Positions 33,284-44,172 of a stretch of DNA of 64,000 nucleotides are shown piece after piece (position 1 is the stretch's first letter; each line of letters starts with the position of its first letter). The notes beneath the pieces were generated by a model. It ran no database searches. It saw nothing but the letters and a program-made list of their open reading frames with translations, and was not told where the DNA came from. A program made the position numbers and the translations under genes. The stretch spans positions 1,426,001 to 1,490,000 of the forward strand of contig JARUPY010000606.1 in the NCBI GenBank assembly GCA_029817715.1. The letters are read 5' to 3'. Source of the stretch: Melastoma dodecandrum. Lineage: Eukaryota > Streptophyta > Magnoliopsida > Myrtales > Melastomataceae.

Positions 33284-35530
33284 CCGGAACGAGCACAGAA
33301 GTATGAACAAGATCCTCCTAACGATAAGCAACGAAGCACCCCACATGTGCTGTATTTTTAACCACTTATATCTACAAATAACGGAAAACTGTAATAGACC
33401 GAAACCTTTGTTCCAAGATCGACCGAGTAACCACCGGTGAAGTTCTTTCTGCAAGGACTATGCACATTCCTGCAATCATGTTTCTGGTCTCTCGCCGGTT
33501 TTATCCCAAGCACTGGAACAAGGAAAGACTTTTGCAACGGAAGAGTAGTCCTTCAAATTTTGCAGAACGTGCTGACCATAGAATCTTATGGTAAGTTGTA
33601 CCATGACAATGATCACATCCCAGCAGGCTCAGAATGATAAAGTCATCGAAAGCTAACCCCATACAACAAGATCTGCTCTTCCCCGATCCTTTTCGCCTTT
33701 ACGTTAAGGAAAGATAATGGCGGTCGGGGAGCTTCCACAGCATTATTAGACATCACTCTTTCAAGTATGTCATAGACCTAACTGTTATTCCATCTATACT
33801 TCTTATCTCTATCTCTTCTTGCGAGTATATACAGCACTACATGATCAGGAATCGATCAGCCTAGTTCACACAAGTCAGCATTCTTATGAAATGCAATGAG
33901 AGCCTCCATTCAAACTGAGGCCGACAAGAGACCCTGATTGTTGCCTCTACTTCATAATCGAGCATCGATCAACTATTGTGAATATTTCAAAATTCTTCCA
34001 ACAATTCAAACACGAGACAACCGAGCCTTTCCTCAAACAGAGGTCTTTGAGAAACCCTATTGCATTAATCCTCCACCCTGATGGTAGATTGCTGCAGCCT
34101 CTGTGTAAATAGTAATTGCTTAATTTGCTGGTAACCCAATCGAAATTGCCGAAAACTAGATTATTATTATCATACAGCAATTCACCAGATCAGAAGACAT
34201 GGACGAGGAAGAGAAGAAATGTCAAACCGATTCAAGGAGTATGATCTAAGGATGACTATTGATAGAGCAAAACACGCCCAAATGATCGAAAGTTCCCTTT
34301 ATTAGCAAGATAAAATTATTCAGAAAGAGCACATTTTCCTGCAGACCGAGAGAATGAGCAGATCATGTCGTCGAAAGATCCCGAAAACGAAAGCATCAAC
34401 ACTAGTTCGAGATACTGAATTGCGAACGGAACACGGCCATGACCCTCCCAATCCGAGCCAGCAATGGGGAGGTGTGCTGCTCAGAAACACCACAGGCGCC
34501 CCTGGTGTGACCGCACCGGTGCCAGCACGAGCAGGCCGTGCGGCTCCCTCGGTCTATGTTAGAGAAGCTAATTCTTTCCCCATCTGGAGTGGAGGACAAA
34601 GCAGACACCAGGAGGTACTCCTTGTAACGGGAAATAGTTGCGACCATGGCCTCGAAGTTGGGGGTGGGGACCTGGTTCAGGATGCAAGTTATCACAATAA
34701 TGAACATTTACGCAACACGCATCGAATTGTGCGAACGAGATTGTTTTGTGGTTGTCGTATAAAGTTTAGATAGAATAATAAATAAACAGTACTTGCATTA
34801 ACAAACAAAGCACGTGAGATTTTACAGAATTACAGCCATTGCAAACAACAGACAAAGTGACGATTGAATATTCAAATGGCTACGGCAAACTCCTCTGTCA
34901 GAGTTTGCCTCAGAACAGTGGAAACGGCCTGGGCCTGGATTAGATGCGATTGAGTGCTTGAATAGATTCAGGACACTGTAAAGATAACAAAGAGCAATTG
35001 ATCAAAGGACTTATGAGTTGATCGTGTCTTTTATAGTATGTCATATGACCATTAGATTTGTAGGGACGTGGGTTAAATTCGTTGTTATTAGAAAGTTTTC
35101 CTGATATATAGGGATTACATCCACGTCTTGTGTCTTGCTTTAAATATGTCGATTTCCATGACTGCATATTTTGATATTGAGTTCGACACCTTCGAGATTC
35201 TCTTTTACCCCGTTCAATTTGAAGATCTCGAGACCCTTATGTTACATGGGCTTTTCTCAATTGAGACCCTACTTTATATTTAATAATTAGGCCTTCGAGG
35301 TTAACTCTTGATATTCTATGTGTAAACAGACATCAAGTCCCCAGTGATGCCACCTGAGAAGGGAGGGAACACATTATGTATCTCGTGGTACTCTCTCCTC
35401 AGAACGATGCATTGCCACATAGTTCCAACGAATTTTAATTAGTAAAGATTATTTCCCGAAGAACTTAAATGGTAAAGATTCACCGCTATATTGCTAAATG
35501 CCATTTTGTAATTTGTAATCTCACTGAGGA
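33284..35530. other. Alpha-glucosidase 3' flank and intergenic DNA
   Basis: The first few hundred bases are likely 3' UTR. A minus-strand frame at 34402-34707 is described separately. Otherwise nothing recognisable. Confidence 0.5.
34402..34671 (-). pseudogene. Orphan exon-like open frame, unknown family
   Basis: On the minus strand an acceptor-like CTGAACCAG precedes a GC-rich frame. It reads PTPNFEAMVATISRYKEYLL and SALSSTPDGERISFSN, then a Cys/His cluster (CSCWHRCGH), ending at TAG. Base composition is exon-like against an AT-rich background. I do not recognise the family and see no upstream exons before the copia element at 35531. It may be the last exon of a gene fragment. Confidence 0.25.
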
Positions 35531-35861
35531 TGTTAGAGATTTTGAAAGTTGGATGACGTCAATGGTCTAGGAACTAGAAGGAAGTTAATGATCTAGGAAC
35601 TAGGGTATAGTAAATGCTTGTTCTAGATCTTTCTTAGAACTCTATATAAGGAGTAGCAATCTCCAAATGATGTAGGTGAGTAAGAGAAAGACCAAGAAGC
35701 ATTCTGGTCATAAGAAAATAAAAGAAGGCTTCGCAGTTAACCAAAATATCATCTCTAAATTTTCTTGTTCCTTATTTCTAGAAACTCTTCGCTGTGTCAT
35801 AATAGTTCCGCAAACACTTCATGTGATATAACAAAACACCGCTTTCCAAACAACCCCAACA
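35531..35861 (+). repeat. Copia 5' LTR (331 bp)
   Basis: Starts TGTTAGAGA and ends CCCCAACA, the usual TGTTRG...CYAACA copia ends. It contains a TATA box (CTATATAAGG, about 35641-35650). No second LTR is in the window, so ends are taken from consensus and the PBS position. Confidence 0.75.
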
Positions 35862-35865
35862 AATT

Positions 35866-35884
35866 TTGGTATTAGAGTGCATCA
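35866..35884 (+). other. Copia primer-binding site
   Basis: TTGGTATTAGAGTGCATCA lies 4 bases after the LTR end. It matches the initiator-methionine-tRNA primer site typical of plant copia elements (consensus TGGTATCAGAGC) with one change within that core. Confidence 0.7.
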
Positions 35885-35888
35885 GATC

Positions 35889-38090
35889 ATGGATACGTCT
35901 TCCAGCAGCATGTTCTTTTCCTACTCACCCAGCCAAATCCCGATCTTTGATGGAGAGCATTATGATTATTGGAGTTCGCAAATGGAGACTATCTATTTCT
36001 CACAAGATTTGTGGATAATTGTTGATGGAGGCTTTGAATAAAATGACGACTCGTCAAGTAAGGAACTGTAGAACAAGAAAAGAAGGCGAAATAAAACGTG
36101 ATGAAGAATGCGATGGCATTGCGGATCTTGCAACAACATGTAAGTAAGACAATTTATCCGAGACTTTATGGTCTCAAGAAGGCGAAAGAAGCATGAAGTA
36201 TGTTAAAGAAATAATTTCAAGGATCGGGAGAAAGTGATTTCCGTCAAGCTTCAAGGCTTGTGGAGGGATTTCGATAACTTGGCCATGAAGGAGTTCGAAA
36301 CGCTGAATGATTTCTTCTCGAGAGTTGTAGAAATCATGAATCAAATCAAGTGTTGCGGTGATGAAGTTCCCGACAAGAAGGTTGTGGAGAAAGTGTTGAG
36401 AAGTCTGCTGTAGAAGTTTGAGCACGTTGTTGCTGTGATTGAAGAAGCGAAGAATCTGGAAAAAATTTATGTGTATGAGCTAATGGTTTCTCTTAAAGCA
36501 CACGAAAGAAGGGTAAGTAAGTACTCAATTCCCATTGAACAAGCTGTTCAAATGAAGTTAAATATTTTAGAAAAGAAGTCGGAGGAGAAGGAGCGTATTG
36601 TGAACAACAGTAGAGAGTCTTATGGTCGTGGACGTGGATGCCGTTCTCGAGGAAGAGGCATAGGACGAACAACACGCCATTTTCGCAGTAGAGAAGACCA
36701 TTCCTGGAATAGATCTGGAAGTTCAGAAGGCAGTTGCTATATTTGTAGAAAAGCTGGACATGAGTCAAATGATTGCTATTTCAAGTACAAGAAATGCCAA
36801 TTTTCAAATCATTAAGAACGATATTGTTATTTTAAAGACAAGTAGAAACAGCTGCAACATCATGTCTCTCAAAATTCGGTAAATTTTTCAAAAGAAGAAG
36901 AATTGAAGCAAGCATTCTATTATTGTTTCAATGCAATGCAAGATATGAATGAATTGTGGTTTTTGGACAGTGGTTGTAGCAAATCATGTGACATGAAATA
37001 AAGAAAACTTTGTGGAGTTCAACAACAACTAGAACTTGCTGTTAGAGCTTGGAGACAACAAAAAAATAAATATTGAAGGAAAGGGAATTGTTGTTGTGAG
37101 AGCAACAAATGGTGAAGAAAAGCGGATTAATGATGGTTATATTCTTTAGGCATTGCTCAGAATCTCTTGAGCGTGGGACAAATGATGAAGAGAGGTTACA
37201 AGGTTACCTTTGCTGATGGTCAATGTGAGATCGTTGACAAAAATGAGAAGAAGATGGTTGTAGTGAAGATGACGGCGAATAACTTATTTCCGCTGAAGAT
37301 GAATTCGTTCTTAAATGTTACATTGAAGAGTGAAGTTATTGATAAAGCTTAGTTATGGCATCTGCAATATGGACATTTGAATCACAAGAGCCTAGCATTG
37401 TTAAGAGAGAGGTATATGGTAATAGAGCTTCCAAAAATCCAGCTAACAACAACATGCGTCTGTGAAGGATCAATATATGGAAAGCAACATCGTCTTCCTT
37501 TTTCCAATACCTTTTGGAGAGCTAAAGCCTCTCTTAAGTTGGTGCATGCTGACATTTATGGTCCAATCCAAACTCCAACGATTGGTAACATGAAATACTT
37601 TCTCTTATTTGTTGATGATTACACTCGTATGATATGGGTATACTTTCTTTAAAAGAAATCGGAGGCTTTCACTACTTTTCTGAGTTTCAAAGCCAATGCA
37701 GAGAAGCAAAGTGGATATCAAATAAAGACTTTGATGACAGATCGTGGAGGAGAATTCATTTACAAGCCGTTTCTAGATTATTGCAAGCAACAAGGCATAC
37801 AACGACATCTTACTGTGAAGTACTCACCTAGCAGAATGGCGATGTTGAGAGGAAGAACATGACTATTGGCTCGAAGTATGCTCAAAGGCAATGGTCTTCC
37901 GAATTCATTGTGGACCGAAGCTGTGAATGCAACGGCTTACATTCTTAATCGATCACCGACGAAAGCTGTTCAAAACAAGACGCCTTACGAAGCATGGCCT
38001 AAGAGGAAACCCGTGGTTGATCACTTGAAGGTATTTGGATGTGTAGCATATGCTCTTTTGACGAAGAAGAAGGAGAAGTTTGACGAGTAG
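35889..38090 (+). pseudogene. Copia gag-integrase polyprotein remnant
   Basis: The gag N-terminus starts near 35889 with the sequence IPIFDGEHYDYWSSQME. A CCHC zinc knuckle, CYICRKAGHESNDC, follows at about 36735-36776. The gag-pre-integrase piece (LNHKSLALLRERYMV) is near 37376-37420. Integrase core pieces include LVHADIYGPIQTPTIG and FVDDYTRMIWVYFL (37540-37650) and NGLPNSLWTEAVNATAYILN (37888-37947). Several in-frame stops and frame changes break the polyprotein. Confidence 0.75.
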
Positions 38091-38165
38091 AGTGAGAAGC
38101 TCATCTTTATTGGATACAGTGAAGAATCTAAAGGTTATCGTTTGTTTGGCCCAAAGACTAACATA

Positions 38166-38656
38166 GATGGAAGCGGGTGGAAGTGGGTGTTATTTTAAGA
38201 GATATTTTATTTACGCTTGTTATTAGTTTTACGAAGCCCATTGCAAAATTTCGTAAAAGCTCATATATTTTTACGAACCCATTACGAAAATTATTCAACC
38301 CATTGTGAAAAATCTACTTAAGCTAAAACTTTTCGTGTTTTATGAAATTTTTATGGTTAAAATTTGTATATTTTTACGAAGCCTATTTCAAAAGTTCGTA
38401 AAAGCCCGTATATTTTTGTGAAGCTTTTACGAAGCCTCTAGGCTCATTAAGAAAATTTTGCGTAAAAAAATATTGATCCTTATAAATAATTAGTAATCAG
38501 TGAAGGCGGTTCGTAAATCTACAACAATTTATGAAAAAATTTTGTAAAAATGTATGAAAATTTATTGTAAACTTTCGAAATTTTCGTAATTTCTTTTCTT
38601 CGAAGCCCGATTCGTAAAAAAAATTTTGAAATTTTACGAAAATTTTTCGCATATTT
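38166..38656. repeat. AT-rich low-complexity repeat (ACGAA/TTCGT-type)
   Basis: The words TTTTTACGAAGCC(C/T)AT, TTCGTAAAAGC and ATATTTTTACGAA recur several times. Two fuller copies are at about 38225-38275 and about 38375-38425. No coding potential. It joins the truncated copia element to the degenerate minus-strand fragment. Confidence 0.6.
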
Positions 38657-39202
38657 TTATAAAATCTTTTCATAAAACGACTTAATATCCCGTTGGTGGG
38701 ATTTTAGCCGCTTCCAACCCTTTTGCTTTCTCAAGATATTCTTTCGAAGTTTGCCGAGTAGCATACACTTACACCGTTTAATTAGTTCACCACTAATTGA
38801 GAATCTCCCTTCACAAGTGTTGACTTTTGCACCATTCGCAAGTAAAACTTCTAATGCGACCACGAGGGCCTCATATTCAGCCGCATTGTTGGTCACTGTA
38901 CAAAAACTATCAAAGCCGAGAGGTGATCTCGTGATCACACCGAGATCATCTCACATACAAAAGAAAAAGTTCATCCCACGGCATTGTCACCCACGATAAT
39001 TGAAAGGATCCCCTAAATTCACTCAATAATTTCCCTCGGCTGACTAAGTTTTTCGGCGTCCTTAGAGCTGAATCTATCATGGGCTTGTCAAACTTTTTTG
39101 GAGTTATCGTGACTTCCATCTTTCTTACTTTCCTCCATTCAGCAAGCAATCTTGCAGTTTCACTTAAACAAGGAGCTTTACGAGTTAGTGAAGATGGGCA
39201 AG
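38657..39202 (-). pseudogene. Degenerate gypsy RNase H-type fragment, minus strand
   Basis: The minus-strand frame contains GVITRSPLGFDSFCTVTNNAAEYEALVVALEVLLANGAKV (two joined windows). It matches the NNxAEYEALLxGLxLAxxxGA block of the second RNase H in Tat-type gypsy elements. Orientation is opposite to the large gypsy element and the sequence is much more decayed, so it is an older insertion into which the younger element landed. Confidence 0.55.
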
Positions 39203-39207
39203 GCATA
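39203..39207. repeat. Target-site duplication, left copy (GCATA)
   Basis: GCATA immediately before the 5' LTR is repeated immediately after the 3' LTR at 49711-49715, which fixes both ends of the gypsy element. Confidence 0.85.
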
Positions 39208-40417
39208 TGTAGACATTAAAATTTTACCAAGCCCAAATCATAGGATGAGCTAAATCTTTTTGTTTCAAGCCCAATTCCTAACCCATCTCATAGCCTGGTC
39301 CATTTGGAAGTTACCAATTATGGGAAAACCAGCTGCCTATTATGGATTGACCCCAGAGCACAATAAATAGAGGCCTCCCCATTCCTTCACTCCACACCTC
39401 TCATACATAAAATTCTCTCTTCTCTCTTATTCTCTTAAGCCCCATTGGGTTATACAGAGATTGTAGTTATTTTTTAAGACCCCTCTGCGGGTGGTGCGGC
39501 GAATGCTCCTCGGCGGGTGGTGCGGTGGCGAAGGCCACTCTAGCGGGTTCTCCGAAGCCCCCTCTGCGGGTGGTGCAGGGAAGGCCCCTCAGTGGGTGGT
39601 GCGGCGCTGCAGAGGCCCCTCCGGGGGTAGTGCGGCGAAGGCTCCTCAGTGGGTGGTGCGGCGCGGCGAAGGCCCCTCTTGCAGGTTTATCATCGAAGGC
39701 CCCTCTTGCGGGTTTATCTCCGAAGGCCCCCCTCTAGCGGGTATATCTCTAAAGGCCCCTCTTGCCGGTTTATCTCCGAAGGCCCCTCAAGCGGGTTTAT
39801 CTCCAAAGGCCCCTCAAGCGGGTATATCTCCAAAGGCATCTCTGGTGGTTTCATCTCTGAAGGCCCCATAGCGGGATGGCGATATTCTCGCGGTGGTATA
39901 ATCTCTAGGAGTTATATTTTCCCAGTGGTCATGTTGCACACACAACAATATTCTTCCCGAGCGTATTCTCGGATATTATATTCTTCGATAACGGCTATAT
40001 CTCTCTGTCAATACACAAGACACTACAATACACAGGTGGAAAGAAGACTCTTGGAGCTCTCGAAGACTCTCGCTGCCTCCTGCCCGCCGAAGCTCTGTCG
40101 ACGTCCATCGCCCGGTGTTCTTCTGCATCACGTTTCGAGGTTCTGCCGGATCACGCCTAAAGGCCCCAACGACTTCATTAAATTATCGAAGCTCAACCGG
40201 ATCACGCCCAAAGGCCCTAACGACTTCATTCGTACTTCATCCCGAAGTTCTCCCGAAATTCTGTCAGAGCTCAAGATCATCATCTACAACCGTTATTCTT
40301 CGAAGATCGAATTAGAGGAATCACGTGCTTTTCTCGTGACCAGAGACAGAGCCCGCTACATATTTTCATACGACAATTTGTAAGCTGATATTTCTTCGTG
40401 AGATTTTAGTGTTCGCA
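39208..40417 (+). repeat. Gypsy 5' LTR (1210 bp)
   Basis: TG...CA ends. The TATA region reads CAATAAATAGAG (39361) where the 3' LTR has CTATAAATAGAG. After about 39480 it holds a GC-rich minisatellite (units like GCGGGTTTATCTCCGAAGGC), which is shorter than in the 3' LTR. Confidence 0.9.
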
Positions 40418-40423
40418 AATTTC

Positions 40424-40441
40424 TGGCACGCCCATTGGGAC
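40424..40441 (+). other. Gypsy primer-binding site
   Basis: TGGCACGCCCATTGGGAC begins 6 bases after the 5' LTR. It starts with TGG, as expected for pairing with a tRNA CCA end. I cannot assign the tRNA with certainty. Confidence 0.6.
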
Positions 40442-40480
40442 AATCTCTACCTCTCATCTCTTTACTTCGAGGAATTTCAC

Positions 40481-42103
40481 ATGGCGCCAAAGATGATCAA
40501 TGTCAAGAATGTTGTCGCATACAATCGGCTTGCTGCTCCTTCACTCTCATCCGGGGGCTCTTCATATGCTGAGTTTCCAAAGTTGGTCAAAGCTAGGACC
40601 ATTGCTGAATTATATAAGGAGACTGAGGAATTGCTCAAGTCCATCTCTCCCAAGGCATCCCCAGCTTACAAGGATATCGCTGAAAAGAATACTCTCAGTG
40701 ACAATGACTCTCCGAAGTGGACTTATGTCTAGTATGTGGCCATGACGCGCAAACAAGCTGAAGAGATAGAAGAAATGCTCAAGTCTATCTCCCCTAAGGC
40801 TTCCCCATCTTACAAGGATGTTCTTAACCAGGGAGGCTCTCCAAAGTGGATATATGCTCAATCTGTGGCCAAAACTTGCAAATAGACTGAGGAAATAGAG
40901 GGAATGCTTAGAGCAATTTCCCCTAAGTCATCTCAACCAACTTCTGGTGATAATCCCTTCGACAAGGTTCTGGCATCTCCTGTCCCGCAGATAAATTTTG
41001 AAAATATTTCGTCAAGTGACTTTTCGTCGGATTCTTCCCCAGAAGCAGATTCAACTAAAGGCTTTGAAGTCATGCCAGTGATGATGACGGATACTCCTTC
41101 ACTTGAAGATCAGGTCGCAGTTCTCACAAAAACTTTGGATGCTATGATGCTCTTTATGAAAGAAAGAGAGCAGAAAATGGACTACATCGTCAAAAAGCTG
41201 GAGAGTAAGGATGCCGACAAAACATTTACAGAAGAAAGTTCGCGCACTCAAGTTGACAAAGGAAAAGGGGTCATGAATGTTGATGATTCGGCAAAGCCCA
41301 CGTCCATCATTGAAGATTCTATTCTAGCGAAAGCAATGATGGAATTAATAAAAGAGACGGTGAAGAGCGAGCTTGAGGGCAAATCATCATCATCTTCGGC
41401 ATACTATAAGCCTTACAGCCGAAGAATCGAAGGCCTCAAGATGCCAGTCGGATATCAGCCTCCATACTTCCAACAATTTGATGGAAAGGGGAATCCACGC
41501 CAACATGTGGCTCATTTCGTCGAAACTTGCAACAACGCGGGCACTGATGGGGATTGGATGGTTAAGCAATTTGTTCGATCTCTGAAGGGAAACGCTTTTG
41601 ATTGGTACATTGATCTCAAGTCAGGCACTATTGATAGTTGGGAACAATTGGAAAGGGAGTTTCTAAACAGCTTCTACAACACCCGGCGCGTGGTGAGCAT
41701 GATCGAGCTAACTAATACTCGTCAATGGGAAGAAGAACCTGTCGTCGACTATATCCAGCGATGGAGGAATCTAAGCTTGAACTGTAGGGATCGTCTATCA
41801 GAGGAAACGTCTATCGACATGTGCATTCAAGGCATGCTCTGGAGGATTCGATATATTCTACAAGGGCTCAAACCACGATCATTCGAGGAGTTGGCGACAA
41901 AAGCTCATGACATGGAGTTAAGCTTTGTTGGGACCAACATAAATAGTATCCCAATTCTTGAGCCACCTAGAGGGATAGGAAGACTAGGAAATAGAACTGG
42001 GGGCAAGCCCGCTTTCAAGGATACTAAGAAGCAGGTAATGACTACAGATGCAGCTCCTGTCAAAGTGCCAATTGCAAAAGGAAAAGTCCCGGCAAATGGA
42101 TAA
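40481..42103 (+). pseudogene. Gypsy gag, interrupted by stops
   Basis: Starts MAPKMINVKNVVAYNRLA. The N-terminal part has about three copies of a 130-bp module (LKSISPKASPAYKD, LKSISPKASPSYKD, LRAISPKSS), with stop codons at 40730-40732 and 40882-40884. From 40904 it is open for 399 codons and holds the retrotransposon gag domain (YFQQFDGKGNPRQHVAHFVE, then FVRSLKGNAFDWYIDL and WEQLEREFLNSFYNT). A coiled, charged segment (MKEREQKMDYIVKKLES) precedes it. Confidence 0.85.
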
Positions 42104-42124
42104 CCACCTGCAGAAGCACCCCGG

Positions 42125-44070
42125 ATGGAGAGACAATGCCTAACTCTTGAAGAAAGGCAAAACAAGAAATATCCTTTCCCCGATGAAGATGCTGCAGAAA
42201 TATTTGATTATCTGTTGTCTTCTAAAATGATCGAGCTTCCGCAATCAAAGCGACCGCAACAAGCGAATCTAGCTGACAATCCCAACTTCTGCAAGTACCA
42301 TCGTGTCTTAGGCCATCCAATTGAGAAGTGTTTCGTCTTTAAGGAGAAGGTCATGGAGCTTGTACGTGACAACAAGATCGATTTAGGAGCCTATATTGCG
42401 CCTTCGAATATGATCAGTGTCGCAAACAATGATACTTCTAACATCATATTCGGGACTGTCGATTCTGCTAAGATAATTGGACAACAAAGTATTGGAGTAA
42501 TGCAACGATATATGACCAATGTGTCAAGTTGTGTGGTTAGCCATGAGGAAGCATCTACTGACGAAGACTGGACTTTGGTGACCCACAAAAGGAATCTGAA
42601 GAAGTCTTCTAAGCCTGTTAAGAAAACGCCTCCTATACGAGCAAAGATCACGATGAGGTCACCAATAAAAGTGTATTATCCGAAAACGGTGAAAAGGGAG
42701 AATTCGCTAGATGACCAGTCCTTGAAGAAGCCAACATCGGCTACATTATGGGATTTCTTTCCGGATCATTTTCGAAAACTTGCAAATCTGTCTAGGAGTT
42801 GTCACCACATTGATGCAAACAAAGAAGTAACATCCGCGAAGGTCGACACACCAGAAGATCCCGCAGTGGTGAATGTTGTGAAATTACGAGAAGATGGCAC
42901 AACAATCACATTTTCCGATGAAGACCTTCTTATAGGTCACAAATCTCACAATCGGCCGCTATTTGTATCAGGATATGCTTATGGTACGAAGGTCAATCGC
43001 ATACTGGTTGACCCAGGTTCAGCAGTCAATATCTTGTCACTAAAATCCTGAAAGAGATTGGGCTAGGGGTTGACGATTTATCAAGTAACCGGCTAATAAT
43101 CCAAGGATTCAACCAAGAGGGAGAACGAGCCGTTGGAAAGATCTGTCTCACCCTCACTATTGGAGATATTGAAGCTGGAGCGACATTCTACGTCATTGAT
43201 TCCAACACAACCTATAATATGTTGTTGGGACGACCATAACTGCATGAATATGGAGTCGTTGCATCCACGCTCCATCAATGCTTTAAATTTGTAAAGGATG
43301 GGGTAACTCACACAGTATGGGCAGATGCAAAACCCTTTACGGAAGCGGAGTCATACTTCGCCGATGCCAAAATTTACTTTAATAAGGGTGCCGATCCTGA
43401 AGAAAAGGTCTCGAAGCTTGCACCAATTGAGAGGGATATCACAAAGAAGTCGAATGTAGAAGTTTCACCTATTCAACAAGACGTATCTTTAGTTGATCCG
43501 ACAGTTAAAGATGAAAGGGCGGATGACAAGTCTAAACAGAATGTGCCGATCTTGCGCTATATACCAAGAGCCCTTCGAAAAGCTGGGGAACCACCTTTCG
43601 TGAGTAGCCATGCTGAAGAAATAGTGGTGCCAAAGGAACTCAACTGGCCGGTGACGAAAATGACGAAAATTGCTCAAACGAGTAGGCCTTTAAAAGGTTT
43701 TGTCCGGCCTAAACAGAGGGTAATTATCTATCCAGATTCATTGCCTAACAGGCGCACCAACGGATTTGATCCAAATGCATTTAGGTTAATCTCTACAGCC
43801 AATTACACGGAGGACTTGAAGGAGCTTGGGGCTGCTTCAAAAGAGGCTAATCCAGGAGGTGATAGTCAAAAGTCGAAATTCGGTCTTGGGTATGACACTC
43901 CTAAGCCCGTCAATCAAGCAGTGAAGAAGGCTTCAACTCAATACATCGAGGCTGATGATAAAACTATAACCGAATCAACGAGAACTTCGGTATTTGATCG
44001 ACTTGCAGCCCCGTCTGAGCGAAGATCGATATTTAAGGTTCGAAGATCGGCACGATTAAGATTGAGTTGA
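42125..44070 (+). pseudogene. Gypsy gag C-terminus, zinc motif and protease remnant
   Basis: Frame 42125-43051 carries a Cys/His motif CKYHRVLGHPIEKC (about 42290-42331) and, near its end, the retropepsin active-site region ILVDPGSAVNIL. The frame then shifts; FYVIDSNTTYNMLLGRP, the second half of the protease, is at about 43188-43238, followed by a stop. Frame 43543-44070 is a linker of unknown fold. Confidence 0.75.
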
Positions 44071-44172
44071 GCTCCAAGAAGTCGAATGATGTAGAAAAGA
44101 GTTGATAGAAAAGAAGATATCCCAATTATCATAAAAGATACAAAGGATCTTCGAAGCAAAGTTTCCTCTCGA

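Larger units (their letters stand above)
35531..38165 (+). mobile_element. Ty1/copia retrotransposon, 3' half deleted
   Basis: A 5' LTR (35531-35861) is followed by a primer-binding site. Then come gag, gag-pre-integrase and integrase fragments in copia order, ending in the post-integrase motif LIFIGYSEESKGYRLFGP at about 38100-38155. Reverse transcriptase, RNase H and the 3' LTR are absent; unrelated repeat DNA follows. Many stops and frameshifts interrupt the frames. The 3' boundary is where similarity ends, not a defined junction. Confidence 0.85.

Noticed and set aside
38657..38938. Minus-strand frame as a host RNase H gene
   Set aside because: It is only a fragment, with the transposon-type NNAAEYEAL block and retrotransposon context on both sides.
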